Assembly (NCBI RefSeq): GCF_017809215.1
Contig: NZ_CP065424.1
Location: 2,078,001-2,142,000, forward strand
From: Heyndrickxia oleronia
Lineage (GTDB): Bacteria; Bacillota; Bacilli; Bacillales; Bacillaceae_C
Length of the DNA stretch: 64,000 bases
Direction of reading: 5' to 3'
The notes beneath the pieces were generated by a model. That model made no database searches, was not told where the DNA came from, and saw only the letters and a program-made list of their open reading frames with translations. Shown here piece by piece: positions 53,680 through 62,476 of the stretch (the stretch's first letter is position 1; the number at the start of each line of letters is the position of its first letter). The position numbers and the translations under genes are program-made.

Positions 53680-54450
53680 ATGTATTTACCTTCATTTCAT
53701 TTAAATGGAAAAACAGCAATTATTACTGGTGCGGGTCGAGGAATCGGAAAAGCTTTAGCAATTGGTTTTGCGGAAGCTGGAGCAAATATTGCGTTATTAT
53801 CTAGAACAGAAGCTGATTTAGTTGATACAGCTAAAATAATTGAACAACTAGGTAGAACAGCTTATATTTTACCCACGGATGTAACTGATCGCGATCAAGT
53901 AAAAGCGGCTATTAACCATGTAGCTGAGTCTGCAGGGACAATAGATATTTTGGTTAACAATGCCGGAATGAATATTCGTTCTCAAGCATTGGATGTAACA
54001 GATGAGGAATGGCAAAAAATAATGGATACGAATTTAAAATCTGCTTTCATGGCTTCTCAAGAGGTAGGACATTTTATGAAGCAGCAAAATGAAGGAAAGA
54101 TTATTACAATTGCTTCTGTAGGAGGACATATTGCATTAAGAACAGGTGTGGTGTATGCTGCTACAAAAGCTGCATTAATTCAGATGACTAAGGTTTTAGC
54201 CTTTGAATGGGGGAAATATAATATTAACGTAAATGCCATTGGACCATGGTATTTCAAAACTCCTTTAACGGAAACATTATTGCAAGATGAAGCCTATGTA
54301 AATGATATCCTAGCTGTTACTCCTTTGAGACGAATTGGTGAACTGGAAGAGTTGGTTGGTCCTGCGATTATGTTTGCCTCTGAAGCAGGAAAATACATAA
54401 CAGGTCAAACGTTATTTGTTGATGGTGGTATGACGATAAATGGATTTTAA
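53680..54450 (+). CDS. SDR-family oxidoreductase (gluconate 5-dehydrogenase/KduD-like)
   Basis: This 256-residue classical short-chain dehydrogenase has TGAGRGIG (cofactor site), NNAGM, the catalytic Ser in IASVGG and YAATK (Tyr/Lys), and the C-terminal GQTLFVDGGMT. Sequence flavour (NPxxF-like start, NVNAIGPWYFKTPLTE) is closest to gluconate 5-dehydrogenase/2-deoxygluconate dehydrogenase-type members, but many SDRs share this, so the substrate is open. The cofactor loop after beta2 (LLSRTEADL) has an Arg, which favours NADP(H). It stands alone between terminators. Confidence 0.85.
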   Translation: MYLPSFHLNGKTAIITGAGRGIGKALAIGFAEAGANIALLSRTEADLVDTAKIIEQLGRTAYILPTDVTDRDQVKAAINHVAESAGTIDILVNNAGMNIRSQALDVTDEEWQKIMDTNLKSAFMASQEVGHFMKQQNEGKIITIASVGGHIALRTGVVYAATKAALIQMTKVLAFEWGKYNINVNAIGPWYFKTPLTETLLQDEAYVNDILAVTPLRRIGELEELVGPAIMFASEAGKYITGQTLFVDGGMTINGF

Positions 54451-54460
54451 ATATTTTCAG

Positions 54461-54494
54461 GAGCGGTTTATACATTGTAGTAACCGCTCTTTAC
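54461..54494 (+). terminator. Terminator after the SDR gene
   Basis: GAGCGGTT and AACCGCTC form an 8-bp stem with a 13-base loop, followed by TTTACATTT. It lies at the convergence with the CheX-like gene and overlaps its stop codon. Confidence 0.7.
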
Positions 54495-54943
54495 ATTTCA
54501 ATTGATAAGATAATGTTTAATACCCCTGATTGGTCGATATTTACAGGAAGACAAAGTGCTTTTTCGAAACCAGAAAACTTGGAATGTCCAATAATTACGG
54601 TCGGTGGAGTAATATCAATGATAAATCCTTTTTGGGATATACTTGTTGACATATTTCCTGCTAGCATGTTTCCTAATTCTCCCGCAAAGGATTCGAGCAT
54701 TTCTTCTTGAAGTGGCATGCCAAACATACCTTCTCCAATTTTTGAGATCATTTCTTTTTCAGCATCAATAATCATTCTTCCTTTAAAATCACCAGTAATT
54801 CCGATTAAGACACCGACAGTATGCCCAGCAATTGGTGATTTAAAAAGCTTTGGAGAATCAATGATAATCGTAAAGGGTAGGACAGATTGTAATGCTTCAA
54901 TGGTTGAATTTAGTACATCTGTCACATTTTTTGTTTGTGTCAA
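54491..54943 (-). CDS. CheX/CheC-family chemotaxis phosphatase
   Basis: This 150-residue protein has the CheC/CheX/FliY phosphatase pattern [DS]-x3-E-x2-N-x22-P: SFAGELGNMLAGN with Pro in ITPPTV. Only one such site is present and the length fits CheX rather than the two-site CheC. Such proteins dephosphorylate CheY-P. It starts with TTG after GGGAGGAAACGAC on the reverse strand. No chemotaxis gene is nearby, so a stand-alone CheX-like role is inferred. Confidence 0.82.
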   Translation of the reverse strand: MTQTKNVTDVLNSTIEALQSVLPFTIIIDSPKLFKSPIAGHTVGVLIGITGDFKGRMIIDAEKEMISKIGEGMFGMPLQEEMLESFAGELGNMLAGNMSTSISQKGFIIDITPPTVIIGHSKFSGFEKALCLPVNIDQSGVLNIILSIEM

Positions 54944-55142
54944 TAGTCGTTTCCTCCCGAATTTTGTCTAAATTTATAGTATCATTTTAGGTGAAATTAT
55001 TAAATAGTTTTTAAATAATTTTGAAAAAATGGGTATGATGGCGACTTGGAATGTTTATATGGAAATTTTTGATTGTATTGTATACATGATTTCAAAGGTA
55101 TACTAAAATTGCACAACAATTTCTTCAAAACGAAAAAAGTGG

Positions 55143-55170
55143 ATGCTCCAGTTATTGGGGCATTTTTTTA
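55143..55170 (+). terminator. Strong terminator with no obvious upstream gene
   Basis: ATGCTCCA and TGGGGCAT form an 8-bp stem with a 5-base loop followed by TTTTTTTA. The 200 bp upstream (54944-55142) carry no convincing gene, so a small RNA or short peptide transcript may end here. A repeat element starts right after the T-run. Confidence 0.8.
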
Positions 55171-55174
55171 TTTG

Positions 55175-56390
55175 GCTCTTTTCTAAAGCATAGTTGCTAT
55201 TTAAGTAAAGATTGAATCAATAAGCGGAACGTATGAATACCGTGAAGGATGAGAGGACATCACTTGGGCACGGTAACCAAAGAGAGAGTTTGATTAGTTT
55301 GAAGGAGAAATTGCGTGGGCACGGTAACTAAAGGGAGTGTTTGATTAGTTTGAAGGAGAAATTGCGTGGACACAGTAACGAAAGGAAGTGTTTGATTCTT
55401 TAAAGGAGGAAATGGAGCGTATACGGTAACCAAAGAGAGCGATTGAATATCTTGAAGGAGGAAATTGCGTGGACACGGTAACTAAAGAGAGAGTTTGATT
55501 CCCTTGAAGGAGGAAAATGAGCGTGCACGGTAACTAAAGAGAGAGTTTGATTCCTTTGTAGAAGGAAAATGAGCGTGCACGGTAACTAAAGAGAGAGTTT
55601 GATTACTTTGAAGGAGGAAAATGCGTGGACACGGTAACCAAAGAGAGAGTTTGATTCCTTTGAAGGATGAAAATGAGCGTGGACGGTAACCAAAGAGAGA
55701 GTTTGATTCCCTTGAAGGAGGAAAATGAGAGTGCACGGTAACCAAAGAGAGAGTTTGATTCCCTTGAAGGATGAAAATGAGCGTACAAGGTAACTAAAGG
55801 GAGAGTTTGATTCCCTTGAAGGAGGAAAATGAGAGTGCACGGTAACCGAAGGGAGAGTTTGATTCCTTTGAAGGATGAAAATGAGCGTGGACGGTAACCA
55901 AAGGGAGAGTTTGATTCCTTTGAAGGAGGAAAATGCGTGGACACGGTAACCAAAGAGAGAGTTTGATTCCTTTGAAGGATGAAAATGAACGTGGACGGTA
56001 ACCAAAGGGAGAGTTTGATTCCTTTGAAGGAGGAAAATGAGCGGACACGGTAACTAAAGGGAGAGTTTGATTCCTTTTAAGGATGAAAATGAGCGGACAC
56101 GGTAACCAAAGAGAGAGTTTGATACCCTTGAAGGAGGAAAATGGGCGTGCACGGTAACCAAAGAGAGAGTTTGATACCCTTGAAGGAGGAAATGGAGCGT
56201 GCACGGTAACTAAAGAGAGAGTTTGATTCCCTTGAAGGAGGAAATGGAGCGTGCACGGTAACCAAAGAGAGTGTTTGAATGCCGTTAAGGAAGAAATTAA
56301 CGATTCATATAGCTAGTCCCCTTTCATTTCACTAAGAAAAGAGCTACAAACTTTATAAGTATCGCTGAATCTTTTACAAAAGCAACAAAC
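55175..56390. repeat. Large member of the inverted-repeat element family, enclosing a minisatellite
   Basis: The left end GCTCTTTTCT (55175-55184) and right end AGAAAAGAGC (56335-56344) are perfect 10-bp inverted repeats. They match the ends of the short elements at 18.0 and 18.2 kb. The right flank (TACAAACTTTATAAG, CGCTGAA, CTTTTACAAAAGCAACA) is also shared. The interior, about 60-85 bp in the short members, is here expanded to more than 1.1 kb by a 52-bp tandem array. The left end follows a terminator T-run directly. Confidence 0.75.
55238..56290. repeat. 52-bp tandem repeat array, about 20 copies
   Basis: The block CGGTAAC recurs at 55271, 55323, 55375 (as CAGTAAC), 55425, 55477 and then every 52 bp to 56257. 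The steps are 52 bp except one of 50. The unit is GGTAACCAAAGAGAGAGTTT, GATTCCTTTGAAGGAGGAAA, ATGAGCGTGCAC; outer copies are the most diverged. Each unit carries AAGGAGG five bases before an ATG, opening 22-codon frames that run into the next unit, but a C/T change makes a stop after six codons in several copies. The reverse strand is nearly free of stops in all frames. No unique spacers occur, so this is a minisatellite and not CRISPR. Confidence 0.9.
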
Positions 56391-56481
56391 TATACGTAAA
56401 CAGCCTTTTATTTTTTATTCTTATACATAATTCTCCTTTATTTGGTAAACATATCCTTATCACATAAGGAGAGATTATAAG

Positions 56482-57555
56482 ATGTCTAAAATATGTGCAG
56501 TTGGTTTAGGAAAACCTACTTATAAGATTTCACAAAATGAGATAATGGAATTTGCTAAGCGCTTGTTTTCTTCCTCGTTTCCAGATATTCATAGACTTCT
56601 GAGAGTGTTTGAAAACGGTGAAATAACTTCACGATACTTTGTTAAGGATTTAGATTGGTATAGTCAGGAGCATTCATTTGCCGAGAAAAATGATGCTTTT
56701 ATAGATGAATCCGTTGAATTAGGAAAAAAAGCAATAAATGATTGTCTCGAACAATTGGAAGGAATCGATTATTTCGATATTGATGCAATATTTATGATAT
56801 GTACAACCGGGATGGCTACCCCAAGTATAGAAGCGCGAATAATGAATCAACTTCCCTTAAGAGAGGATATTAAGCGTATTCCAATATGGGGACTTGGTTG
56901 TGCAGGTGGGGCTGCAGGGTTATCGCGTGCTTATGATTATTGTCTTGCACATCCGAAAGATAAGGTTATTGTGCTATCTATTGAGCTTTGCAGTCTTACG
57001 TTTCAAAAAAATGATCACTCCAAAAGTAATTTAATTGGTACATCATTATTTGCCGATGGTGCTGCATGTACATTAGTAGTAGGAAATGATTGTGAGCTAC
57101 TTAAAAATATTTCATTCCCACTACCAACTATAATTGACACGAAATCTAACTTGATGAAAAATTCTATGGATGTAATGGGGTGGAATATTAAGAATGATGG
57201 TCTGCATGTTGTTTTTTCTAAAGATATTCCATCAATAGTAGAAAGCTGGCTAAAACCAAAAATAGCAACATTTATTCAAAAGTATGGGCTAAAACTTACC
57301 GATATCTCACAATTTATTGCTCATCCAGGTGGGAAAAAAGTTATTAGTGCTTACGAAAAAAGTTTAAACTTCCCATCTTCAATAACAGAAGCATCGAGGG
57401 AAGTACTCAGACAATTTGGGAATATGTCTTCTCCTACCATCCATTATGTACTAAAAAGTATTATGGAAAAGAATATCCAGTCAGGTGAATGGGGTCTTGC
57501 CTTAGCTTTAGGCCCGGGTTTTAGTTCAGAACAGTTGTTAATGAGGTGGGAATAA
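56482..57555 (+). CDS. bpsA: Type III polyketide synthase BpsA (chalcone synthase-like)
   Basis: This 357-residue enzyme of the thiolase fold has catalytic Cys140 in WGLGCAGGAAGL, His in FIAHPGGKKVI (near residue 290) and Asn in GNMSSPTIHYVL (near 314). In B. subtilis BpsA (BcsA) makes alkylpyrones and alkylresorcylates from long-chain acyl-CoA and malonyl-CoA, and BpsB methylates them. ATG follows AAGGAGAGATTATAAG. It is coupled to bpsB by a one-base overlap. Confidence 0.93.
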   Translation: MSKICAVGLGKPTYKISQNEIMEFAKRLFSSSFPDIHRLLRVFENGEITSRYFVKDLDWYSQEHSFAEKNDAFIDESVELGKKAINDCLEQLEGIDYFDIDAIFMICTTGMATPSIEARIMNQLPLREDIKRIPIWGLGCAGGAAGLSRAYDYCLAHPKDKVIVLSIELCSLTFQKNDHSKSNLIGTSLFADGAACTLVVGNDCELLKNISFPLPTIIDTKSNLMKNSMDVMGWNIKNDGLHVVFSKDIPSIVESWLKPKIATFIQKYGLKLTDISQFIAHPGGKKVISAYEKSLNFPSSITEASREVLRQFGNMSSPTIHYVLKSIMEKNIQSGEWGLALALGPGFSSEQLLMRWE

Positions 57556-58112
57556 TGTTTTTTAATCTTTTTTTCTCAATCATTATTATACAAAGGCTAG
57601 CTGAACTTTTCTTAGCAAAGAAAAATGAACGCTGGATGAAGCAAAACGGTGGAGAGGAATATGGTGTTAGACATTATCAACTAATGGTGATGATTCATTC
57701 CTGTTTCTTTCTTTCCTTACTACTTGAAGTATTTTTTTTCGAAAAAACGATTCATTCACTATGGATAGTCTGGTTAGCCCTTTTTGTTATCACACAGCTA
57801 GGTAGGATATGGGTTATTTATTCTTTGGGGAAGTATTGGAATACGAAAATTATCGTACTACCTAGTTCCAAAACAATTTCTAAAGGACCCTACAAATATT
57901 TAAAACATCCCAATTATTTAATTGTTACGTTAGAATTATTAATCATTCCACTAATGTTTAATGCTTATATCACATTAATTTGCTTCTTCATATTAAATCA
58001 ATTGATATTAGCGATAAGAATTCCATATGAAGAGAAAATATTAGCTGAAAATACGGATTACGCATTCATTCATAATGAACAACCAAGATATTTTCCAAAG
58101 CTAAAAAAGTAA
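57555..58112 (+). CDS. bpsB: Alkylpyrone methyltransferase BpsB (ICMT family)
   Basis: This 185-residue membrane protein has four to five hydrophobic segments and the isoprenylcysteine carboxyl methyltransferase pattern near its end: KGPYKYLKHPNYLIV and the C-terminal PYEEKILAENTDY. ATG overlaps the bpsA stop (TAATG) after GAGGTGG; a GTG at 57546 lies in the ribosome binding site. It should O-methylate the alkylpyrone products of BpsA, as YpbQ does in B. subtilis. Confidence 0.9.
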   Translation: MFFNLFFSIIIIQRLAELFLAKKNERWMKQNGGEEYGVRHYQLMVMIHSCFFLSLLLEVFFFEKTIHSLWIVWLALFVITQLGRIWVIYSLGKYWNTKIIVLPSSKTISKGPYKYLKHPNYLIVTLELLIIPLMFNAYITLICFFILNQLILAIRIPYEEKILAENTDYAFIHNEQPRYFPKLKK

Positions 58113-58236
58113 TTGAAAACCTTTCTCGATTATGATATCTTTTTACTTGAGGATGAAAGTTATTCTCAGTTACATAGAAAATAATTTTTTTAAATAATAG
58201 GTCTATTTTTCATTAAACAAAAGGTGGTGGGACAAT

Positions 58237-58335
58237 ATGGTTTGGGGATTGGTAAGCATAACTATTGTTGTCTATAGTATGTTAATGAAATATATTATAA
58301 AAGGACTTAATCCTAATATAGTGAAGCAAGATTAA
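58237..58335 (+). CDS. Predicted 32-residue single-pass membrane protein
   Basis: A short frame opens with ATG after AAGGTGGTGGG, a strong ribosome binding site. It encodes MVWGLVSITIVVYSMLMKYI followed by IKGLNPNIVKQD, one membrane helix with a polar tail. A terminator follows 17 bp after the stop, which supports a separately transcribed small gene. I do not recognise the family. Confidence 0.55.
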   Translation: MVWGLVSITIVVYSMLMKYIIKGLNPNIVKQD

Positions 58336-58351
58336 ACTTATAAGCGATTTT

Positions 58352-58383
58352 AAACGTTCACGGCTAATGTGGACGTTTTTTTA
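58352..58383 (+). terminator. Rho-independent terminator after the 32-codon gene
   Basis: AACGTTCAC and GTGGACGTT form a 9-bp stem (one G-U) followed by TTTTTTA. Confidence 0.8.
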
Positions 58384-58386
58384 TTT

Positions 58387-58545
58387 GGTTCTTCTCTCAA
58401 ACAATCGTATTTTACTAATAAATATAAGATTATTACCGTGACCTCCCTTTAGTTCACTTAGAAAAGTGATACAAACATCATAAGAACCGCTGAAGTTTAT
58501 TAAGTCTAAAAGAATGCAGTTAGGCAACTAAACGAAAGCAATCAT
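58387..58545. repeat. Degenerate member of the inverted-repeat element family
   Basis: The left end GGTTCTTCTCTC follows the terminator T-run. The right part CTTTAGTTCACTTAGAAAAG then TGATACAAACATCATAAGAAC and CGCTGAAG aligns with the elements at 18 and 55-56 kb. The inverted repeats are imperfect, so this is an older copy. No gene is visible between here and dynA. Confidence 0.65.
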
Positions 58546-58655
58546 TTTTTTAACAAAACTAAGATGTTTTTAAAAGCAGAATTTTTTCTTGGGAAACAAC
58601 ATCAAATCCGTTAAAATAGGAGTATCAAATGTTAGTTAGGGAGATAAAAATCAAC

Positions 58656-61600
58656 ATGACAAAAACGATGGACATCAATCAAACACAAGAATCAACAGAG
58701 CAATTGATTGGGTTATACAAACATTTTCATAATAATGGAGATATAGAGCGTGCGGAAAAAACGGAAGCACTATTAAAGAAATTATTGAATCATGAATATA
58801 TTATTGCCTTCTGTGGTCATTTTTCAGCAGGAAAATCAACGATGATCAATTCCTTACTTGGAGAGAATGTCCTTCCTTCAAGTCCCATTCCGACAAGTGC
58901 TAATCTTGTTAAAGTGCATAAATCCCAAGAGGATTTTGCTAAGGTATTTTATCGTAATGAACCACCATTGCTATTCCAAGCACCATACGATTTTGCCAAG
59001 GTTAAGGAGTTTTGTAAAAATGGTGATGTTCGAGAAATAGAGATCGGTCAATCATTATCAAAATTATCTGATGGTGTAACAGTGATGGACACGCCCGGGG
59101 TGGATTCTACAGATGATGCTCATCGAATTTCAACTGAGTCAGCTATTCATTTGGCTAATATCGTATTTTATGTAATGGATTATAATCATGTCCAGTCAGA
59201 ATTAAATTTTACGTATACGAAGGAACTTTTACAAAATGGCGTGGAACTATACTTAATCATCAATCAAATTGATAAACATAATGAGGAGGAGTTGTCCTTC
59301 GAAGAGTTTAAAATGTCTGTTAAAGAGTCCTTTGCATCATGGAATGTACATCCAAATGGGATTTTTTATACGACATTGAAAAAGCCAAATGATAAACGAA
59401 ATCAATTTTCTGATGTTAAAAATCTAATTGATAGCACTTTGAAAAATAAGGAAGAACGTTTAAGAGCATCCACGGAATCATCAATTCATATACTTGTTCA
59501 AGAGCATTTTAAATGGCTTAAAGAACAGCAAGAAGAGAAATCTCTACACGCTGAGGAAATTCTACAGCAATATTCTGAAGAAAAGCTAGCAACTATTTTA
59601 AAGGATGAAAAGGCTCTTGCTGAACAAATTGAGCAATTAAATAACCGATTTAAAAACTGGCAAGACAAATTTCATGAACAGGTGGAAGAAATTTTAAAAA
59701 CTGCATATTTAATGCCTTATCAAACACGGGAATTAGCAGAAAAATATTTGGAATCGGTTCAACCCGATTTTAAAGTCGGCTTATTTGGAAAGAAAAAAAC
59801 AGTGATTGAAAGAACTGAACGCTTACAATCCTTCTATCAAAATCTTTGTACTCAAGTAGATTCCCAACTGAATTGGCATCTTCGCCAGTTTGCTATAAAG
59901 ATATTGAAGGAAGAAGACATTATTAATGATGATCTTCAAAGAACTGCTCAAAATTTAACCGTTGAATTTGATGAAGAGTTCATCTCTCAAATGGTTAAAT
60001 CTGGTGCACGATTAACAGGTGAATATGTACTAAACTATTGTGATCAAATAGTTGAACGCTTACAGAAAAAAGCAAGGGTAGTTTGTCAGGATTTTAAAGA
60101 AAAAACAGGGGAAATATTGAAAAGACAAATTGACAAGGATTTATTAGCTCTTCGAGATGAATGGCATTATGTACAAAAAGCAACGGAAGCGATAAAAGAA
60201 ATCGAAAACTTTGAAAGTGAAAGAAAACAAAAGGAAGAAAATATCTTTAAACCATTATCAGACCTAAATGAATGCTATCAAGCATTACAAAATCATTGGC
60301 TAGAAGAAGAGAAAAATATTCGGATTTATAATAAACAAGAAGAACAAGCAACAAATCAGGAGCAAAAAAAACAGATTATTAAAGAAGCTGAGAAAGAAAC
60401 TACTAAATTGGAAACAAATGATTCGTTAGAGAACATCATTTCTAAATTGAATCAAGCTGTCACCTTATTAAAAAATCGAAAAGGATTTCAACGGTTAATA
60501 GATAATTTAGCCTTAAAAGCAGAAAGACTGAAGAATAGAAAATATACGATTGCCTTGTTTGGTGCGTTTAGTGCTGGTAAATCTTCTTTTGCGAATGCAC
60601 TTTTAGGAGAAAAAGTACTCCCTGTATCACCAAATCCGACGACGGCCGCTATTAACCGCATTTGTCCACCAACAAAAGAACATATGCATGGTACTGCAGC
60701 TGTACATTTGAAGACAGAGGCACAAGTGTTAGAAGATGTCCAAAAATCACTGAAATACTTTGACCAACAATGTAAATCTTTGGCTGAGGCAGAGGCATTG
60801 ATTCCAAAGCTAATAGAGAAGGAAAATACGGAGGGTTATGTAAATGTACATCTCTCATTTCTTAAAGCATTTCATGCGGGATATTCAATTTACCAGGACA
60901 CACTAGGCCAAACATTAAAAACAGATATGAATGAATTCAGAGGTTTTGTTGCGAATGAAGCGCAATCATGCTTTGTAGAGTCTATTGATTTATTTTATGA
61001 TTCTGAACTTACGAGAAGAGGAATAACTCTAGTTGATACTCCAGGGGCAGATTCGATTAATGCGCGTCATACTGGTGTAGCATTTGAATATATTAAACAA
61101 TCAGATGCCATTCTCTATGTTACTTATTACAATCATGCATTTTCTAAGGCAGATCGTGAATTTCTAATCCAGTTAGGTAGAGTAAAGGATGCATTTGAAT
61201 TAGATAAAATGTTCTTTATGATTAATGCAATCGATTTAGCTGATTCTTTAGAAGAAAAAGAGGAAGTTCATACATATGTGTATGAACAATTAACCCAATA
61301 TGGAATTCGTTTTCCGCGTCTTTTCGGTATATCTAGTCTTTTAGCACTAACAGATCGTGTAGAGGAATCGAGAATTGATGAGTTTAAAAACGAATTTAAT
61401 CATTTTCTTGACAATGATTTAATGCAAATGACCATTCAATCAGCTGTATCAGAATACCAAAAAGGCTTACAAATGCTAGATCAATTTATAACCACTGCAC
61501 AGGAAGGAAAAGAAGAGAAACAATCGAAGAAGCAAAAATTAAAAAAAGAGCAGGAAGATATTATTCAATTAATGGATGCTTCAACAGCTGAGTCAGCCAT

Positions 61601-62261
61601 TGAACAATTTGAGCACGAAAGCAATGAATTATTATTTTATGTGAAACAAAGAGTATTTTATCGTTTCCCAGACTTTTTTAAAGAAGCATTTAATCCATCA
61701 TTAATTCAAAAGACGAATAAATCATCACTTAATATTGCTCTTGATGACTTATTACAAAGTCTCGGCTATGATTTTGCACAGGAACTTAGAGCAACGTCAT
61801 TAAGATTAGAAAACTTTATTAAAGAAACTTTAAAACATCGATTCAATCAAATAAAAGATCAAATTACAGAAATTGAGAAGGATATTACTCTTTCAATGAT
61901 AGAGTTCAATCCAAACAAAACACCAGAGTTTCCTAATGCATTTGAATCGATTTCAAAAGCTCCATTAGAGAGGTCCTTTAAATATTTTAAAAACGCCAAT
62001 GCCTTTTTTGAAAAAAATGAAAAACAAAAAATGCAAGATGAACTAGAAGAAAAACTTAAACCATTGGCGGATGAATATATTAGTGAGCAGGAAAAGGTAA
62101 TTTTGTTGAGCTATACAAACTATATTAATCATGAATTTTCACGAATGAAAAAAGAGATTGCTGCTGATGTCAGTGAACAATTTAATGGTTGGTATGATAT
62201 CCTTGATGAACATATAGATATTCAGGAATGGGTAGAAATTAAAAATCAACTTAATCGATAA
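58656..62261 (+). CDS. dynA: Bacterial dynamin-like protein DynA, two-headed
   Basis: This very long protein (1201 residues from ATG 58656; ATG 58629 is an alternative with a poorer signal) is a head-to-tail fusion of two dynamin-like GTPases, as in B. subtilis DynA/YpbR. The first P-loop is GHFSAGKS (residues 54-61) with DTPGVDS; the second is GAFSAGKS (about 636-643) with DTPGADS. Each GTPase is followed by long coiled-coil stretches that form the stalk. It binds and tethers or fuses membranes and takes part in septation and membrane-stress and phage tolerance. Confidence 0.95.
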   Translation: MTKTMDINQTQESTEQLIGLYKHFHNNGDIERAEKTEALLKKLLNHEYIIAFCGHFSAGKSTMINSLLGENVLPSSPIPTSANLVKVHKSQEDFAKVFYRNEPPLLFQAPYDFAKVKEFCKNGDVREIEIGQSLSKLSDGVTVMDTPGVDSTDDAHRISTESAIHLANIVFYVMDYNHVQSELNFTYTKELLQNGVELYLIINQIDKHNEEELSFEEFKMSVKESFASWNVHPNGIFYTTLKKPNDKRNQFSDVKNLIDSTLKNKEERLRASTESSIHILVQEHFKWLKEQQEEKSLHAEEILQQYSEEKLATILKDEKALAEQIEQLNNRFKNWQDKFHEQVEEILKTAYLMPYQTRELAEKYLESVQPDFKVGLFGKKKTVIERTERLQSFYQNLCTQVDSQLNWHLRQFAIKILKEEDIINDDLQRTAQNLTVEFDEEFISQMVKSGARLTGEYVLNYCDQIVERLQKKARVVCQDFKEKTGEILKRQIDKDLLALRDEWHYVQKATEAIKEIENFESERKQKEENIFKPLSDLNECYQALQNHWLEEEKNIRIYNKQEEQATNQEQKKQIIKEAEKETTKLETNDSLENIISKLNQAVTLLKNRKGFQRLIDNLALKAERLKNRKYTIALFGAFSAGKSSFANALLGEKVLPVSPNPTTAAINRICPPTKEHMHGTAAVHLKTEAQVLEDVQKSLKYFDQQCKSLAEAEALIPKLIEKENTEGYVNVHLSFLKAFHAGYSIYQDTLGQTLKTDMNEFRGFVANEAQSCFVESIDLFYDSELTRRGITLVDTPGADSINARHTGVAFEYIKQSDAILYVTYYNHAFSKADREFLIQLGRVKDAFELDKMFFMINAIDLADSLEEKEEVHTYVYEQLTQYGIRFPRLFGISSLLALTDRVEESRIDEFKNEFNHFLDNDLMQMTIQSAVSEYQKGLQMLDQFITTAQEGKEEKQSKKQKLKKEQEDIIQLMDASTAESAIEQFEHESNELLFYVKQRVFYRFPDFFKEAFNPSLIQKTNKSSLNIALDDLLQSLGYDFAQELRATSLRLENFIKETLKHRFNQIKDQITEIEKDITLSMIEFNPNKTPEFPNAFESISKAPLERSFKYFKNANAFFEKNEKQKMQDELEEKLKPLADEYISEQEKVILLSYTNYINHEFSRMKKEIAADVSEQFNGWYDILDEHIDIQEWVEIKNQLNR

Positions 62262-62287
62262 TAGTTGGAAATTAGGGAGTGGATTTA

Positions 62288-62476
62288 GTGAAGAAAAATC
62301 GGTTTCATGTATGTGCAACATGTATCCATTTTCATGCTGAAAAATTGGATCATGGTATGCATTATTCATGTAGTCGTTTAGGATATGAGACAAAGCTGAA
62401 TTACACTTTTGATTGCTGGACTCCAAAAGACCATATTATCAAACTAATAGAAAAAGAACGGGGGGAGTCATGTTGA
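62288..62476 (+). CDS. Small Cys-rich protein downstream of dynA
   Basis: This 62-residue protein (KKNRFHVCATCIHFHAEKLD...) has a C-x2-C pair, a third Cys in YSCSRL and a fourth in DCWTPK, with several His, suggesting a metal-binding fold. GTG at 62288 is six bases after AGGGAGTGG; a GTG at 62279 overlaps that site. It overlaps the sulfurtransferase start by 7 bp. It may correspond to the short gene that follows ypbR in other Bacillus, but I do not recognise it well enough for a symbol. Confidence 0.72.
   Translation: MKKNRFHVCATCIHFHAEKLDHGMHYSCSRLGYETKLNYTFDCWTPKDHIIKLIEKERGESC

Noticed and set aside
55482..56265. Several overlapping reverse-strand reading frames of 60-140 codons rich in SF/HF, KESNSLFGY repeats
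   Set aside because: They arise because the 52-bp unit has no reverse-strand stop in any frame; 52 is not a multiple of three, so one frame cycles through all three readings every 156 bp. No ribosome binding sites or non-repetitive parts support them.
55238..56290. CRISPR array
   Set aside because: Units are contiguous 52-bp repeats with no unique spacers and no cas genes nearby.
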